Source: Sabethes cyaneus (Eukaryota; Arthropoda; Insecta; Diptera; Culicidae). From it: a stretch of DNA of 64,000 nt. The position numbers and the translations under genes were made by a program. This document shows positions 32,906 through 45,287 of this stretch, one piece after another (position 1 is the stretch's first letter; each line of letters begins with the position of its first letter). The notes below the pieces were generated by a model, which was not told the DNA's origin, searched no databases, and saw only the letters and a list, made by a program, of their open reading frames with translations. The stretch covers positions 9,332,001-9,396,000 of the forward strand of contig NC_071354.1 in the NCBI RefSeq assembly GCF_943734655.1, written 5' to 3'.

Positions 32906-35900
32906 TTGTCCTACCTTAGGGGTACTATTCAACAACTTTGTTTCATTATTTTCTTCTAATATTTCCTATTTTCGCCTATTGGAAATAAGATTTCTGTTAG
33001 AAAAATATTCGAACAATATCTGACTTCGTTAGAAGTAAAAATAAAAGACTTGAGATTCAATCTATTGCGCTCAAAAAGAATTCACTATAATTTCGAGAAA
33101 AAAAACATCCCATGCGTTATACAAACCTGTGAAACGTGAAGTAGATATTCCTTTTTCAGCTGATTCATTAATCATTTTCATCGTGAGATATCTGCACTGA
33201 TAGTCTACGTCGTTATACGATGTAACCATAGAACGGTGAGATTTTTGTAAAAAATAACATTTAAAATTTGTACTCTCATGGGTTTACTATTTTCCAACTA
33301 AATTAAGCCGAACTATTTTAAATTTTTAGAACAGTGAACAATCAAAAGGGTCCGATTTTATAACCATTGGTATTATTAGGAATGCAGAAGAAGTGCATTA
33401 GTTAGAGAATGGATCATAAAAAAATCGCCAGTTGACAAACTGTCAACTGGTGTCAAATTAGCATATACATTTTTGAGTGTGGGAAGCAGCCACACCTGGT
33501 TCGTTTTTACGATCATAACTCACGCTGTATGAAGTTATTTTAGTCAAACGTTCGTATGCCCACCTGAGTATATTTTTGGCTGCATTTTTTTGCTTCTCTA
33601 ATTTAAGATTAATAGCCGTAGCTGATGATCAAGATTTGGCAACGATCGTTCGAAGCTTTGTTTTGTTTTGCACAAAGCCAACCCGTTTGCTTCCAGTGTA
33701 TGTGTGTGTGTCTATTTTTAAACGTGTTTCATAATGTGGTTTCGTTCGACTATAAAAAATGTCTATTTTCAATAAATTTATGTCTTTAAAATGGCGAACG
33801 ATTATATAATATTGATATTGGGATGATTGAATGGTCTGCAGAACGATTTCCAGAAAGTCATTGTTCGCTAAAACCAGAGTGATTACCAAATATCAGTGCC
33901 CTCCACTCCGATGGAGGACAATCATTCACAGAAAGCTGACTCAATGTTTACCATTCCATTATCAAAATGCTGCGAAAACGCGAGTCAGGCCATTTAATTG
34001 ATCATCCGTCCGATTGTTGTTTACAACGATTTCGTAATTGCCGTCGCAAAGAAGCAAACATAATCGATACGCCTTCCGTTCTGTTCCGTTGGTAATGCGA
34101 CCCTTTTCGGTATGTTTCATCACAAAATATCGTACGATTTTGTCAAGTAACTAGGGACAATGGGTCGCTTCAGCATTGAAGGTCTTCACTTGACTTCCTC
34201 TTGAACTGCACACACGATTTGTTAATGGTTGACAGGCACCGACCGTAGACCGACATCGCACGATCACACGGGGTTACCAACGGTCAGACATATCGTCGGA
34301 AGAACGCCAAGAAGTAGAAACACGCAACAAGAACCCCCCAAAAGCAACAAACTTCACACTGTGGCTGGCTGGCTGGCTGGCTGACTCCGCTCCGGTCGGA
34401 GACAGTTCAAAGCACTCGGCAGCTGCATACTAAAAATATACTCATACACCATTAAACCCGTCGGCGGTTCAGGGTTTGTGTGCACTGTCTTGATCGACAC
34501 ATAGCGCCAAACGGTGCAGTCAGTCCAGTCGAGACACGGCGCAGCGCGGCGCGGTGGTGGCCTCTCAGCATAGGTCCGCAGAAAAAAAAAGATCGACACG
34601 CATGTTCTTCACAGCCTCACAGTACTCACACACGAAAAAACATATAAACACAGCGAACGAAAGATGCTCTGGCTACGATCGGGAAAAACAGGTTCATTAG
34701 AAGGGAAACCATTACGGTACGGGATGAGATGGCAGTCGGTCGAACGACCTCCAGTCCCAGTTCAATAGCGTTCAAACCCGCACTAGCGCAAAAAAAGTAA
34801 ATAAAAACACAACGCGCCACCGCCTTTTCTGCTTTGTCTGTGACGATCGATCGATCGATCGCTAGAACGAAGCTAAATGATTGATTTCTCGATTATACAG
34901 AGCAAAAAAAACCTGGCAATTTTCGTGAGCAATTTTCCTGGAATTGGTTCCCCCCTGTTTTTTTTTCACGTTACGTTACGAGTCCGCAGGCATGAAGTAT
35001 CCAAATTGATACGATCATCTTTCTTTCGTCGCTCTGCTCAGGACGGCAGCAGCCGTCCTCCCATTAGAAATTCATCGCAAAAGGCAATATTTCATGTGGA
35101 TTCGTTTATCTCGTCTTTTTTGTTGTTGTTGTTGCCTTAATTTATTATGTTTTCTCTACTAAGTCAAACCACACCGAGCGATCGCTACGCTAGGGGGACG
35201 ACGGAAATCGAATCCGTACAAGCTTCCAGCCAGCGGATGCAATCACAGACACCCCTTGCTGTGAAAAATGCACCACCACCGCTGGGTGCTGGTGATCGGT
35301 GAGGTGAGGCTGCCAGACGCAAATGAAAGTTGCAACAAAGTGTAGGTACGTAAAAGCAAACAATTGCTTCTAAACGGCGGGCGGCGAGAGCCTATCGTAA
35401 TTAATTGGGACGAATTGGAAATAAAAAGTAAACAACTGTGTTATGACGGATGCACCTTTGCTTTGGGCAGCGGTAAAAGTTACGATCATCCATGGCAAAT
35501 CCACATTTGCCACGGATGGATCTCCAAATATTTCAGACTTTCCCATGGTGGTTGCATTGGCGTTCGTTGTCCGCCTGGCTGGCTGGCTGGCTAGGTTTAT
35601 TTATTGCATTCGATGCAATTAAAATCGTTCAATTGTTATTACATTGTCCATTGGAAAATGTTGCTGATGAAGACGCACTTTTGGCAGTTTCAATTGTGCA
35701 GGTAAAATTGTAAATTTTCAGAAAGTTATAGCTAATTGACGTAACGAACAGCTTTAGTTTTGCAAAAATTGTTTCGTGTTTCTCCTCAAATGCCGGGTTC
35801 AGGTTATTTTTATCATTGCTCCCACAATTGATTGGCCAAAGTGGCCAAAATTGATCACAAGTTTCGATAGGAACTTGCAGCGGTTTTTTTCCTTAAATCT

Positions 35901-36530
35901 TATGTTTGAGTCTTCTATAAAAATGCTGCGACGCCCTGCCAAGCAGCCTTACGGCGATTGGTCGGAACCTTAGGACTCACAACTCATGGCTCATTCTGCT
36001 TCACCTCAATAGACCGTTCTCTTGCACGCCACCAAAGGTGGTTTTTGTGAAAGCCTAAATTACTGCCACGAAGAATCACCGAGGCTGGTTACTCGTTTAA
36101 CCTGCTGCAGACGACTGGCAATGCTCAGCAGTCAGGTCTTTGAACGCGGTTGGAAATCTAGACGATATCGATGATTGCAGGCACCATGACACACCTACTC
36201 TTCGGAGTATTTTCTCATTTGTCGCGACGGTAGCACAATGTATCGCTGCCAAGATGGTATATTCTGATGCTAGAATAAGCGATATTCTGTTCCAACGGCA
36301 TTCCACCCCCACATCTCTCCTGTTTACACAAGATGAAATATGAAAAAGCGACTTAATACATTGAAAAGCACAGAAAACATATCTAACTAACACGTTTCAA
36401 AACAGAGAGCATTAAGACCTTTTATAGGAAGTTGAACATTGAAACTTTGGAATGCTATCACCTCCATCAAAAACTGGCGCAAGAGTACCCCCACAACTTC
36501 CCACTGTTCCTAACAAAAGTTATTTATTTA
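32906..36530. other. Long stretch without recognised genes
   Basis: The part 34330-35350 is GC-richer, with CpG-dense runs (CGGCGCAGCGCGGCGCGG near 34540), a (CTGG)n run at 34361-34381 and (CGAT)n at 34846-34862, so it could be a promoter or conserved intronic region. A second (CTGG)n run is at 35574-35592. Frames of 60-100 residues occur but none shows a domain. Confidence 0.4.
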
Positions 36531-36534
36531 TTTA

Positions 36535-37105
36535 CTATTTGATGGAGCTTTCCACTGTTGGTTGGTTCGCCCCAAGCAAATTTTTTTTTACAATTTTAGT
36601 TACAAGATTTCGGTACATTAATAACTAATAACTAACTAACTAACTGCACTATTACTAATAACTAACTACACTAATATTAATATTAATATATACTATCTAA
36701 TCTAATATTCTACGCTAATATTAATTATATACTATCATATAGTTTCACTTCTTTGAGGAATAAAATCAATCTAGTTTCCGCAGTGGGATCTTCGCTGAGT
36801 GCATCACGTAAACTCGATGAAATGGCAAAATTCTGCCTAGGTCCATAGAATTCCGGGCATACACACATTATGTGTTCTATTGTACGCGTTACTTGACAGA
36901 TTTCACACTTTTTCCTGAAGTCGTCTCGGCCGGTCATGTCGTGAGTCACTCGAGTGTGCCCCGTCCGTATTCTTGATAGAACCACCCGCTCTCTCCAGTT
37001 TTGTCTATCTCGCCAAGGATTTGTTGTATTTTTTGATTTTTCGTAACTGGCTTGGGTTTCTATCCCACATTACAGCCCATTTTTTCTGTACAGCGTCATC
37101 AAACG
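36535..37105 (-). pseudogene. Non-LTR retrotransposon 3' end with Cys-rich motif
   Basis: The frame at 36725-36985 has VLSRIRTGHTRVTHD, then CEICQVTRTIEHIMCVCPEF and ILFLKEVKLYDSI. This is the C-terminal end following RNase H in I/R1/Jockey-type elements. The stretch up to 37105 supplies the preceding KWAVMWDR part with a frameshift at about 36985. Its 3' side (36600-36720) is a degenerate run of ACTAA and TAATATTA repeats, plausibly the tail. Confidence 0.75.
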
Positions 37106-37109
37106 CCTG

Positions 37110-40100
37110 TTAAATAAGAAAGAGGAAAACTTGAGAATCCGAACAGAAGTACTAATAGCCGCGAAATGTGAATCCGAGAGGAAGAGGAAGATAGGTGAGA
37201 GGAAATTTCAACAACTACTCCAACGCAACAAGCCCAAGATTCACCTGCTAGACAACTTTGTAGTCAACAGGTCATCAACACAATTCATCAACGAACACAT
37301 CAACGCACTAAACATGGGACTAAACTACGCAGTTACAACGACACCAAACATCGAGAATACTATCATCGACATGGAAACAGCAGTCAGCTGTCTGTGATCT
37401 TCAACCTTCCCAAATAAACCACGCCAGAACAACGGTAGCCGAGGTCATCAAGGAGAATCATCTTCAAACAGGGTGTCGATTACCTGGAAAATCAGGGAAA
37501 ACCTGGAAATGTCAGGGAATTTCGTTTTAACCTGGAAAAGTCAGGGAATGTCAGGGAATTTCATTTAAAGTCAGGGATTTTTGGCACTGGAAGAAAATAT
37601 ACCGGTGCTTAGCAATAGTCTGCAAGGACAATATTTATTTCAAGTCTCTGGCACCTTTTTGTTCAATGTCTCCGCGTGTGTCCAAATGAAATAAAATATA
37701 ACACGTTATTTTTACTCATGTGGATCCTATTTGCTGTTTGTATATTTCAAAGAGTTTCGAAATTTAGAACTTCATGAATATACCTCTGACCCACCTAACC
37801 AAACAACGTTTCTCAACAATGGCTGGACCGATTTAGGTTTCAACTGGAAGAGCTCACAGCCTAATTGTTCATTATTTACTGTCTGAAAATTCTTCGATGT
37901 TGATTGGATATTTAGTTCAAAAGTTGTGCATAAAAATTTAATTATTTTGTATGGAAAATTATATGAAAAGTCTGTACTAGGTTGGTGGATGTTGACACGC
38001 CAAGCGCATATTTTTTAGTCTATACAGGACTATTGTTTGAACAATAATTTCTCTGTTTTCTAGCGGCCAATTTAGCAAAATTTCTATGTTTCATTTAGCA
38101 AAAGACCATTATTTGAAACTGCCCAATTTTGCATTCAGATAATTCCGGATTTCCAGACCGAAATCGCATTGTAACGTATTGTCGTATTGTAACGAAGGCT
38201 AATCAAACTGAACCAAGATCAGACCGGCATTTGTTTGAAACTCGGCTCGACTCGGAGATAGAAACCCGAAGTAGCAAGTGGATCGAATAAAAGCAGAACG
38301 TCAGGTTTTAAGTAGTAGAACGAAGTAGTTTGCTTAATTTTCACTTTGCACATAGAAATTTCGCATAAAAAGATTAATTGGAACTAAAAACGAAAAATGT
38401 ATTCATCAAGAAATCAAAATTGAAGAGTACACAACCAATTTAAATAAATAAACACTTTGAAAATAGAAATTAACGAGATATTTTGCTTCTGGATTTTTTC
38501 GAAATATTCCTGGAAAAACCTGGAAAAGTCAGGGAATTTTATTTTCGCTAGATAATCGACACCCTGTTCAAAAGAAGAGGAACCCTGAAGTCCGAATCGC
38601 CAAGGAACTGAAAGAAAAACCAGTATACTATGTGAAGGCAGACAAAGGTAACAAGGTGGTTATAATGGACAAGGAGGACTACGATGAACAGATCGGTAAA
38701 ATCAACAACGGCCCATATAGACAGCAAAGCAACGACCCACTACCCGAAATAGTTAAACGAGTTAACCGGAAAACTACGGACATCAAACCCTACATTACCA
38801 AGAATTAAAGGACAGCCCAAAATACACAAACCAGGAACGGAAATGCGGGAAATAATCACGGCAAACGGATCACCCACGGAAAAGACTGTCAAGCGGTTGG
38901 TAACCGAGTTCCAAAGAATGCCAATAAAATTCGCGAGCCATTCTGTCAGCAGCACACGAGAATTCGTTGAAAAACATCGGGAGAACTAGCAAAAGACGAC
39001 ATAATGGTCCCTTTCGATGTTACGGCCTTATTCCCAAGCGTCCCCGTGTAGGAATCGATAAGCCCCTTGGAAGACTGGCTATTGAAACAACATGAGGACA
39101 ACGCATGGAGAAAAAAGTGGGAGGTTATTTAAAGCTCACATTCAGAAACAACTATTACAAACAGTTGATAGGTGCACCGATAGGCAATTCATTATCACCG
39201 TTCCTGTGTGAGCTGTTCATGGCTAACATTGAAAGTATGCTGGAACAAAACAAGGTGCTCCCAAAAAGATGGTGGCGATACGTCGACGAACCGGAAACCA
39301 TTCTTGCAACCATGAATGACAGACACAGGAACATACACAAATCGAAAGCCCAGTAACAGAAATTGAAATTGAAATTTACTGGAAACCAACGAACACCAAA
39401 CGTGTTATTCCTAGCTCATCTAACCACTTCCACCAACATAAAATGGCAGCTTTCCATCACATGATACAAAGAATGTTCAAAAGGTCCTTAATAAAACCAT
39501 CATCATCATATATAGAATTGAAACATTACCGTTAAGTGAGCTAGGGAAACGAAAAGAATTAACACACTTTCTTGAAATTGAAAAACTGAACGGATATAAA
39601 GAAACGACAGTTCTGAACATTATTTCCAAGAAAAGAAGAGACGCATACAAAAAATCCCTCACAACACTTACACCAATAACACCAGAACTTAAGAGAGTGG
39701 CAGTAGAATACGACGGAAACATTACACGCGCCCTCCGTCAAAAAATGATGAAATTTGGAATCGACCTAGTCAACACGAGGCGAAATAACCAGCTGAAAAA
39801 TAAGTTGGGATCAACTAAAGACCCGATTGAAGAACACAGAAAATCCGGGATTTAGGAAATCAGTTGCCCCCGTTGCGAAAAAGTTTACATCAGTCAGACT
39901 AGAAGGAATCTGGAAACATGTACCAAAGAACATTTGGCAGAGGTAACAAAAGCAGCAAGAGATACCGAGAAAGGTCTGATACACCGTTTTAGATCAAAAG
40001 TGGCTGAGCATACCTTCAACGACAACCATCCGCTTAAGCATCAACTGGCACACTGCATCCGTTTTAAGGTGAAATTAGTCATCGACAAAAATTCTGTTCA

Positions 40101-40195
40101 TGAAAATATATTTGAAGTGTTCAGATCCGCAAGAGGAATGCTGTATTTACAATTTTACGAACAAAACTCCGCTTTTGGGCCCAAAAACTGCTTCC
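37110..40195 (+). mobile_element. Penelope-like element 2 with GIY-YIG domain
   Basis: N-terminal helical part at 37131-37397 (NKPKIHLLDNFVVNRSS; GLNYAV). After the inserted 1,098-bp element, reverse transcriptase resumes at 38567: VYYVKADKGNKVVIMDKEDY, then FDVTALFPSVPV (39010), GAPIGNSLSPFLCELFMAN (39170) and RWWRYVDEPET (39270), where the second catalytic aspartate of YVDD has become glutamate. The C-terminal GIY-YIG-like endonuclease lies at 39860-40130 (CPRCEKVYISQTRRNLE; KEHLAEV; AEHTFNDNHPL). Many stops and frameshifts. It is the same broad family as element 1. Confidence 0.87.
37469..38566. mobile_element. 1,098-bp DNA element with CAGGGTGTCGATTA ends
   Basis: Terminal inverted repeats CAGGGTGTCGATTAYCT are flanked by the exact six-base duplication TTCAAA (37463-37468 and 38567-38572). 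Penelope protein continues on both sides. Both subterminal regions repeat CCTGGAAAA...TCAGGGAATTT. No transposase frame, so it is non-autonomous. Confidence 0.9.
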
Positions 40196-40229
40196 AAAAT
40201 TGGGCTCTCCGACGAAAAGCTGATGGTTG

Positions 40230-40870
40230 CTAATTTCCCGTTAAGTTCGTCTAATTCTTACCGATCCATATATGAAAAGAACTACGTTCGTTTCGAACGA
40301 TATACTTCATTCAACAATGATCGTACCGAATCATTTCATTCATCGATGGTCGTATCGAATCATATACACTCAAGTCGCTTTTTACGCCAAAGATACGTAC
40401 CGCGTAAATCAAAATCGCGTAAGAAAACTACGTAAATTCCGAAATTCGCGTAGAAAACTGCGTAAATTCCCAAATTTGCGTAAAAAACCGCGTAAATTCC
40501 CAAATTCGCGTAAAAAAACAAAAATTCGCGTAAAAAACTATGGATTTCATCACTATACGAAAAAATAGACCAATTGAGCACATCCGCGTAAATTCCGAAA
40601 ATCGCGTAAAAAAACGCGTAAATTTCGAAATTTGCGTAAGAAAAACAGTGTAAATTCCGAAATTCCGGTGAAATAGTCGCGTAAAAAGCGACTTCACTGT
40701 ACAACATTCAACAATGAACGCACCGAGTCATTTAATTCATCTATGGTCGTACCGAACCATGTACTTCACTAACAATGATCGTACCGAATCATTTCAATTT
40801 ATGACTTCACAGGAATATTTTAGTTCCTTAAGGTCGTACCGTATCATTTCTCGTATCACCTTATCTTTGG
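40230..40870 (+). repeat. Dispersed repeat R2 containing a 30-bp tandem array
   Basis: The unit repeats ATGATCGTACCGAATCATTT-like phrases at 40315, 40360, 40715 and 40780. A diverged inverted copy lies at 56936-57115. The family is not recognised. Confidence 0.6.
40400..40690. repeat. Tandem repeat of about 30 bases
   Basis: Copies of GCGTAAATTCCSAAATTCGC followed by an A-rich run recur about eight times. On the minus strand they translate as a repeated FYANLGIYAV, so the open frames on both strands here are artefacts of the repeat. Confidence 0.8.
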
Positions 40871-40999
40871 AGTATAAACCAAGTCTTTCATCAGACGGTA
40901 AAAGAAGCAAGGTAATAAACAAGCACATAAAAACATCTACAAATTAAGTTATTTATGTTATAGCTGTGTGTATCGCTCCACATTCCGATGGTAGTAGAC

Positions 41000-41285
41000 A
41001 CACCTACGCAATATTTGTACCCGCGCTGCGTTCTTCTCCTCGAATATCTACTGACACTCCTCGTCAAACCATTTGGTGTGTCGATTCCGTGCCATACGAC
41101 CTAAGACGTTCTCCGCTGCGCTCTTAATGGCTGTTTTCACAGCACTCCAACAATCCTTAAGAGGGGCTTCATCCAGCTCACCCTCTTCCGGCATGGCGGC
41201 TTTGGTAACGCGTAGTTTTCAACGACATCCGTTTGTTTCAGTCGCTTTAGGTTATATCGTTGATCTACGTATGCTGCAAAAATTA
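41000..41285 (-). pseudogene. RTE linker fragment
   Basis: On the minus strand, pieces over two or three frames spell the RTE linker in order: RYNLKRLKQTDVVENYA, EEGELDEAPLKDCW, AAENVLG and WFDEECQ. It is close in sequence to the linker of the RTE at 25.9 kb. Only this part of the element is present. Confidence 0.75.
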
Positions 41286-41309
41286 ATATGCTGATTCTCA
41301 GATATCAAA

Positions 41310-41445
41310 TCTCTAGAAGGATATTGGGTCGAAGCCAGGTTTCAGTGAATATCAAGATATCGCAGTCGCAACTGGAAAGCAGTAGTCATAAATCGTTCAT
41401 TTTGGTACGTGAACCTCGCACATTCTGGTAGTACGTAGTTTTCGT
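41310..41445 (-). pseudogene. Jockey/CR1-type endonuclease fragment
   Basis: The minus strand encodes YYQNVRGSRTKMNDL followed by CDCDILIFTETWL, the first ~45 residues of a non-LTR endonuclease domain, with an in-frame stop. It abuts the RTE linker fragment. Confidence 0.7.
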
Positions 41446-41529
41446 TTTCAATTCGTTTTTAATATCATCATTGACTGCGGCAACAGATTGATAGGAGTTT
41501 CTGTGATCATTACAAGCTTGCATCAGATA

Positions 41530-42733
41530 GTATTGGAACAAAAACAATTGCGTGTATTTCAGTTATTTATTATTGAATTCAAGATCTTTTCGAGCACAAA
41601 TGTAGCATTTTCTTCATACTTTTAAGAAAAAATACGGATAAAATTATGCGTCGCGGTTTTGAAGGAATTCTTCGTCCATCGTTTTGGCTATCTTATTCCA
41701 CCAGGTCTTCATCTGATTAATGTCTTTGACAACTTTTTCCTTTGCCTTGAGTCTCCTCTTCATGATTGCCCAGTATTTCTCAATAGGGGAACTGGAACTA
41801 GGGGCAATTGGGTGGGTTAAGGTCTTTCGGAACAAACTGGACCCCTTCCTCTGGATACCATTCTTGAACGACTTTGCTGTTATGACAGCTAGCCAAATCT
41901 GACCAAAACATCACGGGATGGTGGTGGGATCGAATAAATGGCAAAATTTTAGTACAGTTCCGACGTCATTGTCTTATTTGTAACGAAAACTTCCGTTTTC
42001 CTGCCACAGCTGCAAATACCCTGCCAAATCATAAATTTTCGTGCAAATTTGTCGGCAAAAAAAAATTAAATTTGCTTGGAACATCCCCCCGAGTCGTTGC
42101 CAAGTAAAATTTTTGACCTGTCATTTGCCCGAAGTCAGCATTGACATAGGTTTTATCGTCCATCAGAAGACACCCGTAGAACTTGGTTAGCACCCGGTCG
42201 TACAGCTTTCGAGCACGGATTTTGGCCTCACTATTCTGTTTTATGGTTCGGTTTGGCTGTTTGCTAGCTCGATACGACTTGATTCCTTTCCGGAGTCGAA
42301 TTCTCCTCACGGTACTATGGGCAGCACCGAATTTTCTGGCCAAATCACGGTCCGACAGATTGGGATTCCTCTTGATGGTCTTTAAAATCTTACCACGTAG
42401 TTTCCGGTCGACAGTTCCACTCCAATGATTAACTTGAGGTTTCCGTATCGTCGTCAATGTTTGCTTATACCGTTTGATACGGTATTTCTGGGCAATTTCA
42501 GCTGTATAGCTAGCCTAGATGCAGACCACAATGGATTTTCCAAATAATTGTGCTCAATTTCTTCCTTCTTTCGGTTTCCATGTTGTTGGTTTACAAAATA
42601 CAGTCGTTTTGTGGAATGTCAAAAATACATAGGTAAAGTAGCTAACAAAATTTCCGACACGTGGGCGCCAAGAACTTCCAAATTCGTCCACCAAGAGCGC
42701 CACAATATGAGCAAAAGTTTGTTCCAATTCGAA
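41530..42733 (-). mobile_element. ITmD37D-like DNA transposon with transposase relic
   Basis: The frame at 42029-42457 (142 residues) holds the helix-turn-helix part (ILKTIKRNPNLSDRDLARKF; HSTVRRIRLRKGI) and the first catalytic aspartate in LLMDDKTYVNADF. A broken middle has a match to MFWSDLASCHNS (second aspartate). The frame at 41644-41835 gives SSSSPIEKYWAIMKRRLK and ends at a normal-looking stop. Ends are approximate: TTGGAACAAA words occur in inverted orientation near 41531 and 42720, the left one next to TA. Confidence 0.8.
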
Positions 42734-42774
42734 ATGAAGCAAGCTTTAATGGACTGAAACAAAATTGAACTAGC

Positions 42775-42850
42775 AGGAAACTTCGGGTTCGAATCCGGTT
42801 ATAATCTCAGATTATAGCTTGGTTCGACCTTCCAGAATTGGTAAAAAAAG
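42775..42850 (+). repeat. Possible SINE remnant with B box
   Basis: GGGTTCGAATCCGGTTAT resembles a polymerase III B box. No complete tRNA fold or A box is visible, so a tRNA gene is not called. Confidence 0.3.
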
Positions 42851-43751
42851 GTAAGAGTCACAACGACTACTTGTTAAGTGTAGCTACCAATAAGCACCCC
42901 CCCCTCACCTTTCTGCTCTTTCCTCTACCGTCTCTTCATCAATTGTAGAACCACCATTTCAACAAATATTAAGGAAACTTGTTTTAGATTGAAAATACTC
43001 GCCCGTTCGGCGATTTTGGAAGATCTTCGCCTCTGCCACGGGTTCAGGCCAAAACAACTTTGATGGATACACGGTGGATAATTATACGGACGATACTTTT
43101 GGCGCGACTGAGTTGGGATTGAAGGTTTCCAGTGTGCTACCTAACACCTGGGTGATATCACAAGAGGTCTTCCATCATGACAATGCTCGGCTGCATGTTG
43201 CTATATCAGTTTAAAACACTTGGAGTACCCGAGCAGACAAACATAACAAAATTATAACAAATCATGATATTCTGTTATGACGGTATTTCTAACATAATTT
43301 GATATAATTTTGGTCTCGTTAGTAGTTAAAATAACAAAAATTCTATCAGAACTTCTTAGCAGCAGTAGCAGAAATGTAACAAAATTTGTTATGTTTTGAA
43401 CAAAATTATATCAAAATTTGTTATGATATTTGTAACAGGTTTTGTTATAATTTTGTTAAAATATAACAAAAACTTCTTTGCCTTCATCTGCTATATCGAC
43501 ATTTTATTTCGGCTAAATTGCCAAAAATAGTACAACTATTTATCAGGAACATTCACAAATAGCACAGAAAAAAACTTTCATACATTTTAAAAATCGTTCC
43601 GGCCTCGGCCGGGATTGAACTCACGACACATCGTACAGAATGCAACAGTCAGTTTTTGCTTCGAGCTATCTATAAATAGAAAATAAGCGTTCAATCCAAA
43701 GCCAATCAAGAAGACGAAGAAATTGAATCATGATATATTGCGCCAGTTTAA

Positions 43752-45256
43752 CCGTTATGTGTGCGACAAAAAAACACCTTTAGCAGGGCGAGAAGGGTAC
43801 CCGGGTTCCCAAAATTGATATTGTTATAACATCAACAATTTTAAACCGATTTTGATGAAATAGGTGTCATTTGATTCGTTAATTTATCTAGTTTTGAATT
43901 ATCTGGCCATTTGGCCATTAAAAGACATACGGGGCCCGAAAATCCGGATTTCCGACAGGGTGTCCGCTGTGAGGTAGAGAACTGATTGTATTGCAGGAAA
44001 ATCTGTCATGCGGATATAAAAACTCTAAAAATTCATACAATGAACTATTTCATATAATGAGATGAATCAGGTTGGCCATTCCGGAGTAGGTTCCTGTGGG
44101 GTAATGGGTGACCAGTCTAGGATTGGAGGTAAAACCTAGCAGTATGGGTATCAAAGTTCTTGGAATTAATTCGGTCGGTGATATTTTTTACATTTCGATG
44201 TATTTTGATTGGTTATTTCGAAAATGGTTTCTACGGGGTCACAGATGATACCGCAGGATTCAAGATAATGCTTAGCATTATCAGAACAGTTCAAAACGTA
44301 GAACCATCCGTTATACATTTGGAACCAGTTCCGAAATTATTAATCAGTACTAAACTGGCCATATCAGTTCAAAACATTTAAAAGATCCGCTAAACCAATT
44401 CTAATATTGGATTAGGCACCCAACTGGTCATCTTTAACCCTACAGGAACCCAATTCTGGAATGGCCAATGCGATCTAAAGTCACCAATTTATATAAGATA
44501 AAAAAAGGGTCCAAAATGTCAAGTTCAAAGCTAATGGCTTTGCTGAAAGCTGATATTCTTCCAAAACAAGCGGCTTCCCACGTTTTACCGGACGTTGCTC
44601 CGAAATTACCGATTCCCGGGAACTACATGTCATATGATGGCCAAATGCTTAAACTAATCAAAACTAGATAAATGTACGAATCAAATGCCACTGGTTTCAT
44701 CCAAATCGGTTCAAGATAGCCAAAGTTATGAACATAGCAAATCATGGGTACCCGGGTACCCTTGTCGCCCTCCTCCGTAATAAAAAAAATTCAAGTAACT
44801 CTCATTGCTAAACCCCTTTATGGATATGCACCAAAAACCCTTAATCTTCTGCGGCTGAGGTGCCCTAATATTAACATTTATGCTGACGTGGTAGTCTGCT
44901 GGACACCTAAACTTTACTTAACAATTGCTTTTATTGAATGATGTAAATTCTAATTTTTATTATTGTAGAATTGAGTACATGTCTTTAGCAATTTATTGGA
45001 TGTAATTAGACCGCAGATATGAGTCGGGAAGACACTGCAAACTTTAGAATAAAAATACAATACATAACGCAACTGTTGCATTTTTCGGATTTCTGGTGTC
45101 TGTCAGACTACCACCTCAGCCGCAGACGGTTAATTAATTAAAATCAACGAGTTTTACGGTGTCGAAAAATTTCAATGACGTATGTTTTAAATTGAATGAG
45201 TTATAACTATTTTAAAACTGAAAAGGTACCCGGGTACCCTGTTGCACACATAACGG
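43752..45256. mobile_element. 1,505-bp TTAA-flanked element (piggyBac-like termini)
   Basis: The inverted ends CCGTTATGTGTGCRACA are bordered on both sides by TTAA (43748-43751 and 45257-45260), the duplication typical of piggyBac-type elements. A GGGTACCCGGGTWCC palindrome occurs near each end and in the middle (43797, 44738, 45226). No coding frame above 75 residues, so it is non-autonomous. Confidence 0.85.
44845..45129. mobile_element. Second TTAA-flanked element nested in the first
   Basis: Flanked by TTAA (44841-44844 and 45130-45133). The ends pair as CTGCGGCTGAGGTG...GTGGTAGTCTG with the reverse complement of ACTACCACCTCAGCCGCAG. The left arm has an extra ~25 bases between its two halves. 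The element is non-coding. Confidence 0.75.
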
Positions 45257-45287
45257 TTAAGAATGTTGCACGAATTGCCATTAAATA

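Noticed and set aside
34330..35350. Protein-coding gene in the CpG-rich stretch
   Set aside because: Frames are short and domain-free; at most a regulatory or untranslated region.
40360..40707. 115-residue minus-strand frame with FYANLGIYAV repeats
   Set aside because: A tandem array whose unit length is a multiple of three; both strands are open for that reason.
42775..42850. tRNA gene
   Set aside because: Only a B-box-like word; no cloverleaf can be drawn.
43600..43680. tRNA-like GGGATTGAACTCACGACAC on the minus strand
   Set aside because: Resembles an inverted B box, but no acceptor stem or A box; possibly another SINE trace.
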